This document shows positions 34,945-47,300 of a stretch of 64,000 bases of DNA, piece by piece (the first letter of the stretch is position 1; every line of letters starts with the position of its first letter). A program made the translations under genes and the position numbers. Source of the stretch: Rhabditophanes sp. KR3021 (lineage: Eukaryota; Nematoda; Chromadorea; Rhabditida; Alloionematidae); assembly GCA_963281155.1 (NCBI GenBank), contig CAUJLY010000001.1:6386001-6450000 (forward strand), given 5' to 3'. The notes under the pieces were generated by a model, which was not told the origin of the DNA, made no database searches, and saw only the letters and a list, made by a program, of their open reading frames with translations.

Positions 34945-35636
34945 ATGATTTTACATTTTATTTTAATTCCTCTTTTTGTTAATCTAATTAACGCAAATCC
35001 AGAACCATGCAATTATTTTCATTTTGCTGTAAGTGTGTTTTTGCTATTTATCATCTTTACTTTTATATTTTCTAGGAGATTACAAAGTGTCTTGAAGAAT
35101 ATTTTAAATTAGGCGGATATATTCTAAACACACACAAACCTTTGCCAAATCACTATCAGTTGGAAAAAATGATATCAACATTACAAGATAAGGTTGAAAT
35201 TAATGCTAACGGGACAAATGAATTGTGCAATGTTGTTAATAATTTGAGCAACTGCTTAAAACCGATCAACCATTGTCGTACTAAAGCATACTATGAAACA
35301 GTTAAATATAATACCTCGGCAGTTATTAATGCCGTAGATGGATTCATTGATTATTCTCTTAAATTATGTAAGAATGTCAACATTCAATTTGATGTTCCCC
35401 GTCAAATTAATTGTTTTGCAATGATTGTAACAGAAGATTTTATGAGAAATAAGGAATGCATTGACGTCACAACTTTTTATTCAATGTTCGAAGGAAAGAA
35501 TAAGCGTATTAGAAGAATTACTGATTGCATGTTTTCAGAATCTATTAGTAAATGTGGACCTCAAACATCTAAGACTATTCAATTTTTGTATGATGCCGGT
35601 CAAATAAAAATAAGAATTCCTTTGGCATTTCCTTAA
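34945..35636 (+). CDS. T20D4.11-like (DUF19) secreted protein
   Basis: Two exons (34945-35028, 35076-35636; 47-nt intron ending TTTCTAG) give 214 residues. The ATG at 34945 starts a clean signal peptide (ILHFILIPLFVNLINA); longer upstream reading lacks an ATG. The mature part has about eleven Cys with the nematode T20D4.11 pattern: a Cys in the first exon, C-L-E-E-Y at the start of exon two, a central helix with ELCNVVNNLSNCLKPINHC, and C-terminal Cys at FAM..KEC and ITDCMF...KC. This is a nematode-specific secreted family of unknown function, usually multi-copy. Confidence 0.75.
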
Positions 35637-35770
35637 TTTGTTCTAAACCTTTTCAATAATAAAATTCATCCTAACGCTTATATAAATCCGAGTTGGTACG
35701 GTGTTTACGTTGCATGATATTGCATCAACAACTTATCATTACTTTAAATTAACAACTAAGTAATCAAGAT

Positions 35771-38113
35771 ATGAAGTCAGTTGCAGTTCTAGGTCCAAAT
35801 GGAAAGCGTGTAAACATTGAATTAAGCGCAAACAAGTTACTACAAGAGGTATGTTATAAATTTAGAGATCTAAAGTAATTACATTTTAGGTATTCGTCGA
35901 AAGTTGCTTAAGACTAGGTTTTGTGTGTCTCCTTAGTGACCTTAACTAATTTTGTTTTTGTTTTAGGTAATTTTTAAAACAGTCTAAAAGAAAATAAATA
36001 TCAAAAGGGCAAAAAGATTAAAAATAGACACAATATTATTCAATGTTCCTTGAACATAACATTGTTTGATTGACTAGAGGAGTCTATTTTTATAAGACAT
36101 TCTGATGACCCATTCGAATAGCATACTCGATTGCAAGAGCACATTGACTTCGCATCTGCCTACAGCTTCTCTCTAGATTAATATTCTAATAAACATAAAA
36201 TGAAATTTTCATGGGCGACATAAATACTTTACAACATAAATATACTTAAAATCAAAGATGGTTACATTTAATTAATCTCAATACTAGGTTATGAAACGGA
36301 TGATTATGATTTAGTTCATAATAACGAATCTTTGGCATTATATTTGCCTTTTAGATTAGCTTCAATCACTCAAGGAACAAGTTTAGAGTTGCAAAAACGT
36401 AATTTCAAAAGAATTAATGGGAATTGTACGATACGTTTAAGCAGTGGAAAGATGATGCAAAAAGCATTCCTTTCTAATACTTCCTTATACGACATGTTGA
36501 TCCAATTTCAAATTGATTTAAGTAAGGAAGGTACAACTCCGGCAATTCTCACTTTTGGCAAAGAAATAGTTGGGGAAACAGCTTTAAAGGAAACAACTCT
36601 TAGTGACATTGGAATTCACTGTGAAGGTTCAAATTTGAAGTACTTAGAGAAAGTTATTAGCGATGAGCAGATGAATTTATTGGAAACTAGACGAAATAAT
36701 TGTTTAGAAACAACTAGGAAACTTCGTGATAATTTTGATAACCTGGTTAAATCTAATTTGGGTAGAGAAATCCAATTTAAAACAGAAAGTGACAAAACTG
36801 AAGAAGTGGCGAAGGAGGAAAGTGTTGAAAAAGAGAGTCAACCAAACAAAAAGCCGTCTTTAGAAAGTGTAATTTCAAATCTAAGCAATCATTTAGAGAA
36901 AGAATTAATTGAGGACACAAAATTATATTTTAAGCAAGTTAAGCTCACTGAAAAGGTGTATTATGGAATCCAGAAAAACATATACCCTTTTAATGGTCAC
37001 AAAACAACAGGTTTTTTCAAAATTGCCCATCCATCAAAGGCCGCAATAGTATCGAGAATTTTGAAAGGAATGCTAATTGGAAAATATCTTAGCATGGATC
37101 TGCCAAGCCATATGATTAGCGAACAATTGGAACCATACATCAAAGAAGTTCTGATGGTTAATACTTTCTTGGATCATTTTATTGAGGCGACAAAGAATAC
37201 GGATGATTTTAAGGGATTTGAAAACAAAAATGAACAATTTAATGATCTATGCTTTTTGTTTAAAGATCAAATTACAAATAAGAAAGAGATGGAAGCTTTA
37301 GGTAAATTAAACATGAGTTCAAGTTAAAATTAATATTTTTTAGACGATTTTATGAGCTTATTTGTGAATGAATTGAAAATCAAGAAAGTTGAAATCAAAA
37401 CAATCCCTAGTGATGTGACTCTTTTCATGGAAAAATATTTTGAAACTAAAACGGCTTGGCAAGGAGTATTTTTCAAGAAAGACACACATACACCCATGGA
37501 AGTTGATGATGAAGCATTTGAGCTAGGTGCAAATGAAATCGCCAAACTTCAGAAAGACTTGTCAAATGAGGTAAAGAAATTTAGTGAAAGGAGTTTAGTT
37601 TCAAACACGTACATTGCTGAACGAAACAATATGTCTCGTCTAAATGCTTACAAGCATTCTGTTTTTAGAATTCAAGTCAATTCAGATACATTTATTCAAG
37701 GTTGCTTTAAAAGCACTGATAATACAAAGCGTCTTTATGAATTCGTGGATTCCATTTTGATTAACAAGGATATCAAGTATGATTTAGCTTTGGTACCAAA
37801 TATAGTTGTCGAAAAAAGCAATACAAATAATTTCATCCATTATGATTTGGCTCCCAAAACAACTTTCCATCTTCGGGCTGGTATCACTATTAATGTTGAA
37901 AATTTTGGGACAATCTTTGATATTGAAAATCTTAGAAATGTTAGCAACACTGAAGCTGACCATTTAAGTTCTAATTGGTTAAAAGAAAATACTTTATATA
38001 AGCCCTTTGATCCTTCTAATCCAAATGGAGTTGATCAAGTGTCTGAAAAGGTTTCAACAAGCTCAAATAACAAGAAGGAACTAATGTTTAAAAAGTTTCT
38101 CGGTAAAAAATGA
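35771..38113 (+). CDS. ASPSCR1: ASPSCR1/TUG-type UBX-domain protein
   Basis: Four exons (35771-35848, 35890-35917, 36288-37301, 37344-38113) join in frame to 629 residues. The N-terminus (AVLGPNGKRVNIELSANKLL then VFVESCLRLGYETDDYDL) is the TUG ubiquitin-like domain, followed by a second ubiquitin-like stretch (~residues 75-160), an acidic/basic linker, a helical region, and a C-terminal UBX domain at ~residues 490-575 (FRIQVNSDTFIQGCFKSTDN, then LYEFVDSIL and NFIHYDLAPKTTFHLRAG). TUG proteins bind and disassemble the p97/VCP (CDC-48) ATPase and hold vesicles at the Golgi matrix. Length is close to human ASPSCR1 (553). Intron 2 is unusually long (370 nt). The gene converges on GOLPH3, with only 74 bases between the stop codons. 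Confidence 0.85.
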
Positions 38114-38187
38114 TTCGATGATTAAATAAAATAATTTATTATGCGCTTCATGTAATTATTAATTGTTGTATTTATGTAATATTTAAA

Positions 38188-39067
38188 TTAGTGTGGGGAT
38201 AATTCGCCTTTTAAGCATTGCAAAACAGCCCACATAATGTCTTCACTCTCATTTTTGTTGACATTCGATTCCAATTGAAAGTTCTCAGCAATAGCATTTT
38301 TGAGGCACGACATTGCATTATTGTATTTAGCATCAGTTAAGCTATTTAAAACTAAAAACATGGCTTCACCAAAGTGTGCCAAGATAATGGCGATTGAGTT
38401 TCTGTCTTTGAAGTTGCTGGAAAAATTGCTGGCATTCGTAGACAAATACTTATGGAAGATGTTAACAAGCTCTTCTTGTTTCGATCTGTCTCTTAAATCA
38501 AAGGTATTGTAGGACATGTTGAAGAGAGATCTAAATCCAAACTGCAAATAGCCCTTTTCAACTAAACTCTTAGCAATTTTTTGTCTCATATACGTAATTT
38601 GGAAGGACACATTAAAAATGTTAAAGCTTGACCCACTCAAATAATTTAACCATTGTGATACATTATATTTGTTTGTGCATTTCTGAATTTTGGCCAACGT
38701 CGTATCCAATAAAAGATCGCCCGTTTTTTGTGATGAAATAAAAATAACTTTTCTTGTCAAAATACTTGAATTACGAGGAGTTCTTTGTTCTAAAGTAATC
38801 ATTCCCAATAATGCCAATTCAATTAACAGACCTCCACGTAAGACCAAACTTAATGACGTTCGAACCAAATTTACACTAATTGTGGATGCCTAAAACAGTT
38901 AAAATAACAAAATAAACATGGTGACTTACTCCGGAATTATTGAGAGACAATAAATAAATAATTTCCATTAAATTTAGTTCAGTAGAATCATTTTTAAACG
39001 ACGGAACATGATCATTTAATATTTTATCACGAAAAGCAACATTACAACGACGTGTCATTTTAAACAA
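38188..39067 (-). CDS. GOLPH3: GOLPH3 (Vps74) family Golgi phosphoprotein
   Basis: Two exons (38930-39067, 38188-38889; 40-nt intron ending GTTTTAG) give 279 residues, near the family size of ~298. Signature stretches: NLMEIIYLLSLN, LRGGLLIELALLGMITLEQ, SILTRKVIFISSQKTGDLLL, VSQWLNYLSGSSFN, YMRQKIAKSLVEKGYLQFG, and the C-terminal IMWAVLQCL. GOLPH3 binds PI4P at the trans-Golgi and links membranes to myosin and to glycosyltransferase tails. Odd point: the human PI4P-binding Trp in 'YTSFWND' has no counterpart; that segment reads NSGASTISVNLVRTS. The Arg-rich part (MRQKIAKSLVEKG) is kept. A few further positions are divergent, so this may be a fast-evolving copy. It lies 63 bases downstream of PLEKHD1 on the same strand. 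Confidence 0.88.
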
Positions 39068-39095
39068 TCTTTAATAGAAAACATTTATTTAAACA

Positions 39096-39114
39096 CATCT
39101 AAAAACAGAAATAG
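39096..39114 (-). promoter_or_regulatory. Splice-acceptor-like site between PLEKHD1 and GOLPH3
   Basis: On the minus strand TTTCTGTTTTTAG ends at 39099, about 31 bases after the PLEKHD1 stop and 32 before the GOLPH3 ATG. No coding exon with a donor precedes it for GOLPH3, so it could be a spliced-leader trans-splice acceptor of an operon. Confidence 0.35.
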
Positions 39115-39130
39115 TCATCGTTTTGTAAAT

Positions 39131-40858
39131 TCAAATTTCATCCAATTCGTTAACGCTATTTCGACTGTAAAATGATTGCACTTCGAATGATCTTCTGTCT
39201 TCTTTCATGCTTGCATGTTTACGCAAACTATTTTTTGCTTTTCCCTTCTGATTAGATCTTCTAAAAGACCGTCTTGCGATCACTGCATTCCGCATTATAT
39301 ATGCTTTTGAAGCTTCCATGTTAGCTTCAATTGAACATTTTTCGAAGAAATCTTTTAGTCTGTGTACATTAGGCATGATATGTTCTTGAATTTCTGTCAT
39401 TTGAGCACCAGTAAGTCTCAGAGCATTTTCCAGATGCTCCAAAGCACGTTCAGCAGCTCTTAATTCTCTTTCTGCTGCAATTCTTGCTAAAACTTCATCT
39501 TTTAGCTCTGCCTCAGTCATTTCTTTTTGTTCATAAATCATTTTTAAATTTGACATCAACTCCTGTGTTTTATAGTTATAGTGATGTCGTTCTCTTTCCA
39601 AGTCCACTGTTTTTTGTTCATTTAATCGCATAAGAGCTTCGATATTTTCCTTTTCTGTATTTATCATCGACGTTTTTGATTCAATTTCAAGCATTCGATT
39701 CTTCAATTGACTAGTTACACAAGATAAACTTTGATTTTCAAGCAAGAACTTTTCTCTTTCTTGCAGAATTTGACTCATATGTTCTTCAATTTTATTCTTT
39801 TCCATATTCAAACTTTCCATGTTTGTAACTAAATGCTCGGTCTTTGTTAGCAGTCCAATCTTTTCACGTTCTAGATTTAATTTTTCCTTATTAGTTTCTT
39901 TTAAATCTCCCTTTACTCTTATCATATCTTCTTTCATTTTTCTAGTTAATCTCAACAACTTCTCCCTTTCGTTCTCTAGTTCTTCTTTAGTTCTTTCCAA
40001 TTCCAAATTCTTGATTTTCTCTTCCTTTCTTTTGCTAGCTTCCTTTTCTAATCTTTCTTCGTAATTTTTCTTCTCTTCGTTAAGCATTACCTCTTTTGAT
40101 TCTAATTCCCTTATCATGTTTTCACCATAGATAGTGTTTTTATTAGCCCTAAAATAATATCATTACTTACTAGTGCTAATTAATTTTTTCTTATCAACTT
40201 ACGCTTCTCGAAGAGCTTTTAGCCAAATTTCTTGAGACCTTATATCACTTGTACAAACAATTAAAGGAGTTTCAAATTGACAGTGTGTGATGATAAGACA
40301 ATAATTTCTACCAACATCACCTCCTGAGATGATGGAACAATTGATCAAAGGAAATATTCCCTTGGGATTTAAATTAATTTTCTTGGTGGATTCAAATTCA
40401 TGTCTGACATTGCATGAGTAATAAAGTAAGAAACATTCTTTAAGGATGAAGAAGCGTTTCTTCCATTTGGCAGGGCGGTTTTTCTTTTTGAACTTCTTCA
40501 TCAAGTTTCCGTAAGCTTGAACACCTAGTAAAGGTCCAACTTCTGTCTTCCCTCTTTGGTCAGGAACGTAAGCAGGTCTTTGTGTCACATTATTAACAGC
40601 ATCGCTTGAATTGACAACTTTAGCGGATCGAAATGGACTGAACTGCAATGTACCTAAATAAAAAGATTCTAAATAAATGGATTCCTTTACCTGAAAAGAT
40701 AAACTTCTCAAAATTCCATTTTTATCTTTAACATCCTGCTGCCTAATAATAATCGGATGAGTATTGTTACCCTCCTTAATATATATGTTTCTGGCAGATG
40801 GTGGTGGCAAAATGTCTGATTTACTTTTCTTAGTAAAGTAATTTTTGAGCATACTCAT
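39131..40858 (-). CDS. PLEKHD1: PLEKHD1-like PH-domain coiled-coil protein
   Basis: Two exons (40203-40858, 39131-40148) give 557 residues. Residues ~115-218 form a PH domain (GVQAYGNLMKKFKKKNRPAK, WKKRFFILKECFLLYY, IWLKALREA with the invariant Trp in the last helix). Residues ~230-470 are a continuous heptad coiled coil (e.g. RLEKEASKRKEEKIKNLELE). The basic C-terminus (RSFRRSNQKGKAKNSLRKHA) follows. PH plus long coiled coil in this order is the PLEKHD1 plan; its function is poorly known. PH basic residues suggest phosphoinositide binding. Start: ATG at 40858, but an alternative first exon at 41174-41267 can splice into ILPPPSARN. Sits just upstream of GOLPH3. Confidence 0.8.
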
Positions 40859-41173
40859 CGTTAGTATAATAAAAATACTTCCAAATGTTTGGATGTTTAA
40901 ACGTTAATAACAATTGGATGGTAAAAACAATCTTAATCTCAGACAATTCCCAAGGCCTACTTTGTCAGTTACAACCTACCGCAGAATTTTAATAATTTGC
41001 CGTTATACAAAGACTTACTTAGACATATTTAGACACACTTACTTGGAATATGTATATGTATGTTAACCTAACAATAACAAATAAAGTTACAAGAAAGTAC
41101 ACATTATTAAGTGTCGGTTAAACGATTAAACACACTGAATAACCCAAATTAATTTAAATATTTGAATCCTTAC

Positions 41174-41267
41174 CTCCACTATTGTAGTCTGAATAAACTG
41201 ATGGGGCAACGCGTTTCTTAAAATTATCAACTGATGAGATGGAAGAACATTTAGGCAGAAGAGACAT
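41174..41267 (-). CDS. Possible alternative first exon of PLEKHD1
   Basis: ATG at 41267 opens 31 codons (SLLPKCSSISSVDNFKKR...) ending in a strong GGAG/GTAAGG donor at 41174. Joined to an acceptor AAATCAG inside the first PLEKHD1 exon it yields ...YNSG-DILPPPSARN in frame, replacing the N-terminal ~15 residues. Splice phase and protein-like codons support it; the acceptor is only moderate. Confidence 0.4.
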
Positions 41268-41357
41268 ATTTATCAAATAAAATGCGATAAGTAAAAGTTT
41301 ATTTTATTTATTAACGAAAAGATCTATGTCAAATTGTTAAATAATATTACAATCAAA

Positions 41358-44300
41358 CTATACACTATTAAGCCAGTTAGAAATTGATCCTCCATTGGTC
41401 TCATAAAATTGGATATTTGAGTTGATGTATGTGACAGTGGAATTCACAAAAGCTTGTTGTCCATCAGACAATACTTGTCCTCCCCAAGATAATCCTGTCA
41501 ATTTAGTTAGCAAATCGGCTGAATTCCAGCCATATGTCATTGCTTTGACAAAGTTCGAGAAGAAATAGGAATTTGCTATCATTTTACCGTTTGTAATCGC
41601 CCAATTATATAATACTAAGCCAGAGTCGTCGTTTTTAGCAATTCTTTCAAATAGTCTAACATCAATCACCCCTTGAATAGTCAATTTAAACATATTATCT
41701 AATTGCGTAGCATCAGTTACGCATCCAAGTCCATGTAGAAGATTGGAAACATCTCTGTCGAAGTAGAAACTAGTACTTTGTACCATTAGATAAGTATTTA
41801 AAAGTTGAAGAGAAGCTGCACTGTTTTGAGCAACTCCATAACAATATTGTACTTTTCTGAAGTCCATTGGGACAGAATTACATTCACTAGTTGTTGAAAT
41901 TTCTCCAGCACAGGCACTTATGAATGCATTAAAGCTTGTACTAGCAGAAGCTAAGCAATCTTTGTCTTGATGGAAACAAGCTAATTCTGTGATATAACTA
42001 TTTCCAGTTGTTTGCACCCAATTATTGCTATAGATCCATCCATAGTGAATATAAATATTTTCGATTGAGCTTAAAATTTGAGTTCTATATTTGCTGTAAA
42101 TTGGAGACATCTTCAATTGTTCTTGTAATAAATCAAATCCTTGTTTGTAAGCATCGAAAACAATGTGGCTTGTTTCGAAATTCAAAGTAGTTGTAAGGTC
42201 AAAGAATCTAGCCCATGTAACTTGCTGTCTTCTAATTTGGTCCAGAGTATCATAAATAATGGAAGCCTTGGTAATTGGGGTAATGAAAGCAGATTTATTT
42301 CCTAGCATCAATGTAAGAAGCTTCCATGATTGGTCATCGTACTTGACACGCATGTATGAATTTCCTCCGTAGTTTTGAATTTTTCCGTTGACATTGTCTT
42401 GGGTATTCCAGTACTGGTTGTAAAAGTAAGTTGGGTCAAACCAGTTCTGGGCGATGCTTCCGTCTTGAGCGAAAGTAGTTACGGGTACAGTCCAGAGATA
42501 TTTAGATGGAGTGATAGGTGCTTTTGAAACATCAAGAGATGGAGTTTCAGAAAATGGGAAATATCTATCCGTCGAATCAATGTTCAGAATCGGATATCCG
42601 ATTTGAGTTGTAAATGGAACCATAACTGAATTGACATCTAAGAAGGAGTTAGGTGTATTATGAATATCTGGGATGTTTTTTTGTTGTGCTCCAGTATTCA
42701 ATCGCTGCCAAAGATCCGTAGGGCCAGCATTTTCAAATTCAAATAATGTCAAATACTCAGTTATTCCTATTTTGAAAGCGTCTTCCCCCATTACATTATT
42801 AAGCATGTGTAACAATGAGGCGGCCTTGGAAAAAGATTGATATCCGAAGATATTTGTAGTATTTACATTTCCAATGACGGGTTGAGCAATAGCCATATTA
42901 TCATCATTAGCTAAAGATTGTTGTTGTCTACGAATATGTATATAATCATAGATATCAGGCTGGTCAAGACGCATAGAGGCTAAACTTTTAGTTGAAAAGT
43001 GTGCAGCTAATCCTCTGTTTAAGAAGATGTCATTCCAATTGTCCATAGTTACTAAATTTCCAAAGAATTGGAAGCTGCAAGCTGCGGCAACTACATTCAC
43101 TACATCGAGCCTTTGTTTAGCAGTTGCAAAAGTTTCGTCTAAGAAAAGAGCATTAATATCCCCAATAATAAGCCCCCAATTTTCCATTGCGGAGGCTTGC
43201 TGAGTGTATTGTGGTAAAGCCAGAATATCCAACTTGTTGATTGGGTAGTTAAGGTTAGTCCATTGTTCAAGATAATTAATAGTATCGATGGCAGTACGTA
43301 AGGCTAATTTTCCATAGATTTCCATTCCATTGAATGTCCACACTCTAACAGGAATTTGACTCATACTCGTTGAACCTTGCATTGAGGAAAATTGTCCAAC
43401 GGCAACCGCTACCAAATATGAACTCATAACAGGTGTTTCTCCGAAAGTTGTTGTAGAATAGCCAGAATAACCAGGTTGTTGATCAATTAAGAATGAATCC
43501 GTAGGCATAGATTGTGTGTTGGATAAAGCTACCAAACTAGATGGGTGAATAATGGTGGTAGACCACGTTGCTTTCAATTCAGGAGTATCGAAGGAAGGGA
43601 TAAAACTTCTACATGAAGGACCACCCTCTAAATCGGTAAAAAGAAGAGTAGAACGCAATTTGCTATATTCTATAACCCCATTGTTAGTAGTAACTCCCTC
43701 CGAAAAAGATGGTGCAACAAACCCTTGCCAAGAAATATCCATTGAATAAGATGCTTGGTTACCGAAATCATCCGCCAAAACTGGAATATAAAGAACTCCT
43801 TTTTGATAGTCAAAGTTTAAATTAACATAATCAATTGGAAGTAAACTTTGATCAGCACGGAAAACATCTATATTTGTAATTAGCATTCTATGAACATTTA
43901 TAGCAATATTCTGTAAAGGCATATCAGCAGTTGTGAATTGGATTGTAACACGGCCACTTGTTGTGTATTCAGCATACCATGGGTAAACAGCATTGTCGGC
44001 AGGAATATTAATTTGAATGGTTGGGGCATATGAAGTAGGCATAATTGTTCCGTCTAATGTTGATGGCCACGGAGTTTTTCCAAATGGAACATACAAATCA
44101 TAGATAACTCTAGCCATTTGTGGAAAATATGCGGTACTTTGAGCTACTTGAAGAACACAGTTATCATAAACTCTTTTAAGGGCTGCATATTGAGTATTTG
44201 ATAGTCCGCCTACATTATCATTCATAGTAATTAAAAGAGAAGTAACTAGAGCGTCGGTATTGTAAAAATCACTAAACAATGTTAAATAATAGTTGAATTG

Positions 44301-47300
44301 ATCATCTGTGGGAGTTTGAGATAAAGTATCGGCAAAGAACGTATTGATGTACTCGATTCCATTTTTATTCAAGAGTAATCCTTTCGCTGCTTTTTTGAAT
44401 AGAATTGGATAATTCATAAAAGCAACAAAAACGTTGTGAATTCGGACTGGATCTTCAGCACACATTAAGCCTAGAAAATATGTTTAGTATACTTCTCAAA
44501 TAAGAAATTGGGTTGTGTCTTTTTTACTATAGTATTAATTGCTTCACTACTACACCAATGATCTCCACATAAACCAAGCTCTTGGTTTGGAGTATGCTAT
44601 AATGTTTGATATGCGACGTGAACTAACTAATGTCGACGATTCAGGACAATCCAATCAAGTGATGTATCTTAAACATCCTGACATTGTTACAAGAATGAGT
44701 GAATTAACTCTCGAACAACTTTTTACCAAAGTGTCTTCTAATGTTGTGTCTTTTTAATTTTTGCTTAATAAACTTACCCTCGGCAAATGACAAAACTTCA
44801 TTATCATCGTAATAATTTGAATTAGCGAAAGAAGTGAAGTAGGATAATAATGTTGTGAATTGAGGGTCAGTTCCTTGTTTTGCAATGGCGCAATAAATGG
44901 AGCTTCTAACATCTGGAGGGTAAGGATTACATCCTGATGTGTATATGTGTTGACATGTAGTTGTAATTTGACGGAAATAATTTAATCCATTTTGAATATT
45001 GACCTGATCGTTCATTTTTACTGATAACCAAATGAGATCCTTACGAAGAGTATCTAAATCATAAGAACCTTGATCGAGCCAAGACATTTGATCAGCCATA
45101 TTCGAAACAATATCCTTGACATACGAAACAACTAAATTTTTAGAGAACGTTGTCGAACCCCAATTAAGCATGGAACGAATAACGGCGCTAACACTTCCAT
45201 AAATATTGACATTTGGTGCTGTGTTCTGAAGAATTGTTCTTGAAATTGAGAAAACTCTGAACATATCAACTGGCTTATTATTGTACATTTTAAGTTGAAC
45301 TGGCCTCCATTCGTCGTTCATAATTCTTATTTTGGAATTTATCGAAAATGAGTTGGGTGAAGCAGTGACAGCGTCTGATAATTTATAGAAGGAAGCGTCG
45401 TCATAATTGATTCTTACAAATGATTTTGAGTCGGCATTAGCCATGACATATTTGGCAGTTGGTGGAATCACGACCTTAGTTGGAGCTTGGCAATTGTTAT
45501 CCGGAGGAGCAAGCCAATAAAGAGTTGGTTTGGCAGTATCAGTTTGAATCATCAGAGGGACTGGCCATGTATAATTAAATGGCGATGGGACAGCTTGAGT
45601 ATAATTAGCATAAGGAGTTTGAGAAATGGTGTATCCTTTAGTACTATCAAAAACAACATCGATTCTAGGGAATCCCATTTGAGTAGTCCACGGAAGCATA
45701 AGTTCCGAAATATTCAAAGGTTGTCCGCACCAATCTGTTAGAGTTGTCGCGTTAGATAAAGCAGTCCATAAGTCTTCTGAGGTGACGGCGGTAAACTTAT
45801 GAGCAGACAAATAATTTTGCAATCCTTTTTGGAAGTTATTTGGCCCTACAACTCCTTGAATCATGTAAAGCAAACTGGCTCCTTTTGAATAAGTAATTGT
45901 GTCGAAAGAAGCGCCATTTGGGACAATCAAGGGATGGGAGTTGGCATCTTCGTCAGCCATTAAAGCACCTTCTTGACTTTCTTGAATAATTGATGAGTCA
46001 AAGAAAGCAGCTTCACTTGGAGTTGCTTTTGTTTGGATGAAATTTTCAAAGAATTCAGCAAATCCTTCATTTAAGAAGATGTCGTTCCACCAGGCTGTTG
46101 TTACTGTATCTCCATAGAATTGGTGAGCTATAATAAAATTAGTATATTTGTTATATTAAAATCAGTGTAAATGTGTAAAAGTATCAATCACTAAATTACC
46201 TGTCTCGTGGCAAATAACCTTGCTGTTCTCCAATTTAACGCTAGTATAATCAGTCAATGGGTTGAAAAGCATCAATGGTTGAAGGTAAGTCATTAACCCT
46301 ATGTTCTCCATAGCTCCAGCATTAAATCCGGTCAAAGCTACATTATCAAGCTTTGAGTAAGCGTACTTTTCGTTAACAAAAGCTTCCATTGCTGTCAGAC
46401 AATTTGAAGTTGTTTGAACGCTGAAATCAAGTCTATCTTCCATTCCTGGGAATGCCCATGATCTAATTTGGACTCCATTGGCACTAATGGCTCTCCTGCT
46501 AGTGTATTTTCCGATTGTAAACGCTACCAAATAAGTGGACATTTTCAAAGTACGAGGAAAAGTTATAGTTTGGTAAAATCCATCGATGTAAGTTGGATAA
46601 ACTTCAGCAGTATTAGACAAAGCAACCATATTTACTGGATAAATAAGTGTGACTGTGAAAACACTCTTAAAGTACGGTTCATCAAAGCATGGAAACACCT
46701 GAATTTGGAATGTAATTTGTAATCGAATAAATTATTTTTACCTGACGTGCGCTAGTAGCTTCAAACTGTGTACTGATTTGATAGTGAGTACCACCAGCGG
46801 GATCCAACCAACTAGTTCTAAAAAGACCCATCCCTTGAACGTCGTCAATTAAACCTGTGTATACAAAGTTGATGGTGTATGTTTGATTGAATTGAAATCC
46901 TAGTATAGGAGCAATTCTGATTGTTTGGAGAGTATTGTCAGAATGAATATAATTAAGGTACTGAGGGATTCCATTTGAGTCAGTAATAGATACTTGATTC
47001 ATTTTTAAATTCAATTGATGCATATCTAGGTAACTGACCGTCTGTAGAAGAGTTAAAGTGCATGTCGATGAGCCATCGAATGTGAATTCTCTTTCGATTG
47101 GATATGGAGCTGCTCCATCATTGGGGTAGTATGGTTTAATGGACAAAGTGTAGTCAAGGACTTCTACATTGCGAGGCAATTGAGCTGTGTAGATAGAATC
47201 ATCGAAACTGAATAAGTCTTTAGTGAGAGAATGTTTTTTAGCAAACGCTTCTGCCTTTAGGGTACGGAGTTTTGGCTGACTTGCTTGTACAGAATAAAGT

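Noticed and set aside
40640..40690. Possible 37-nt intron (CAG/GTAAAG...TTTAG) within the first PLEKHD1 exon
   Set aside because: Removing it would break the reading frame, while the unspliced frame runs straight into the PH domain.
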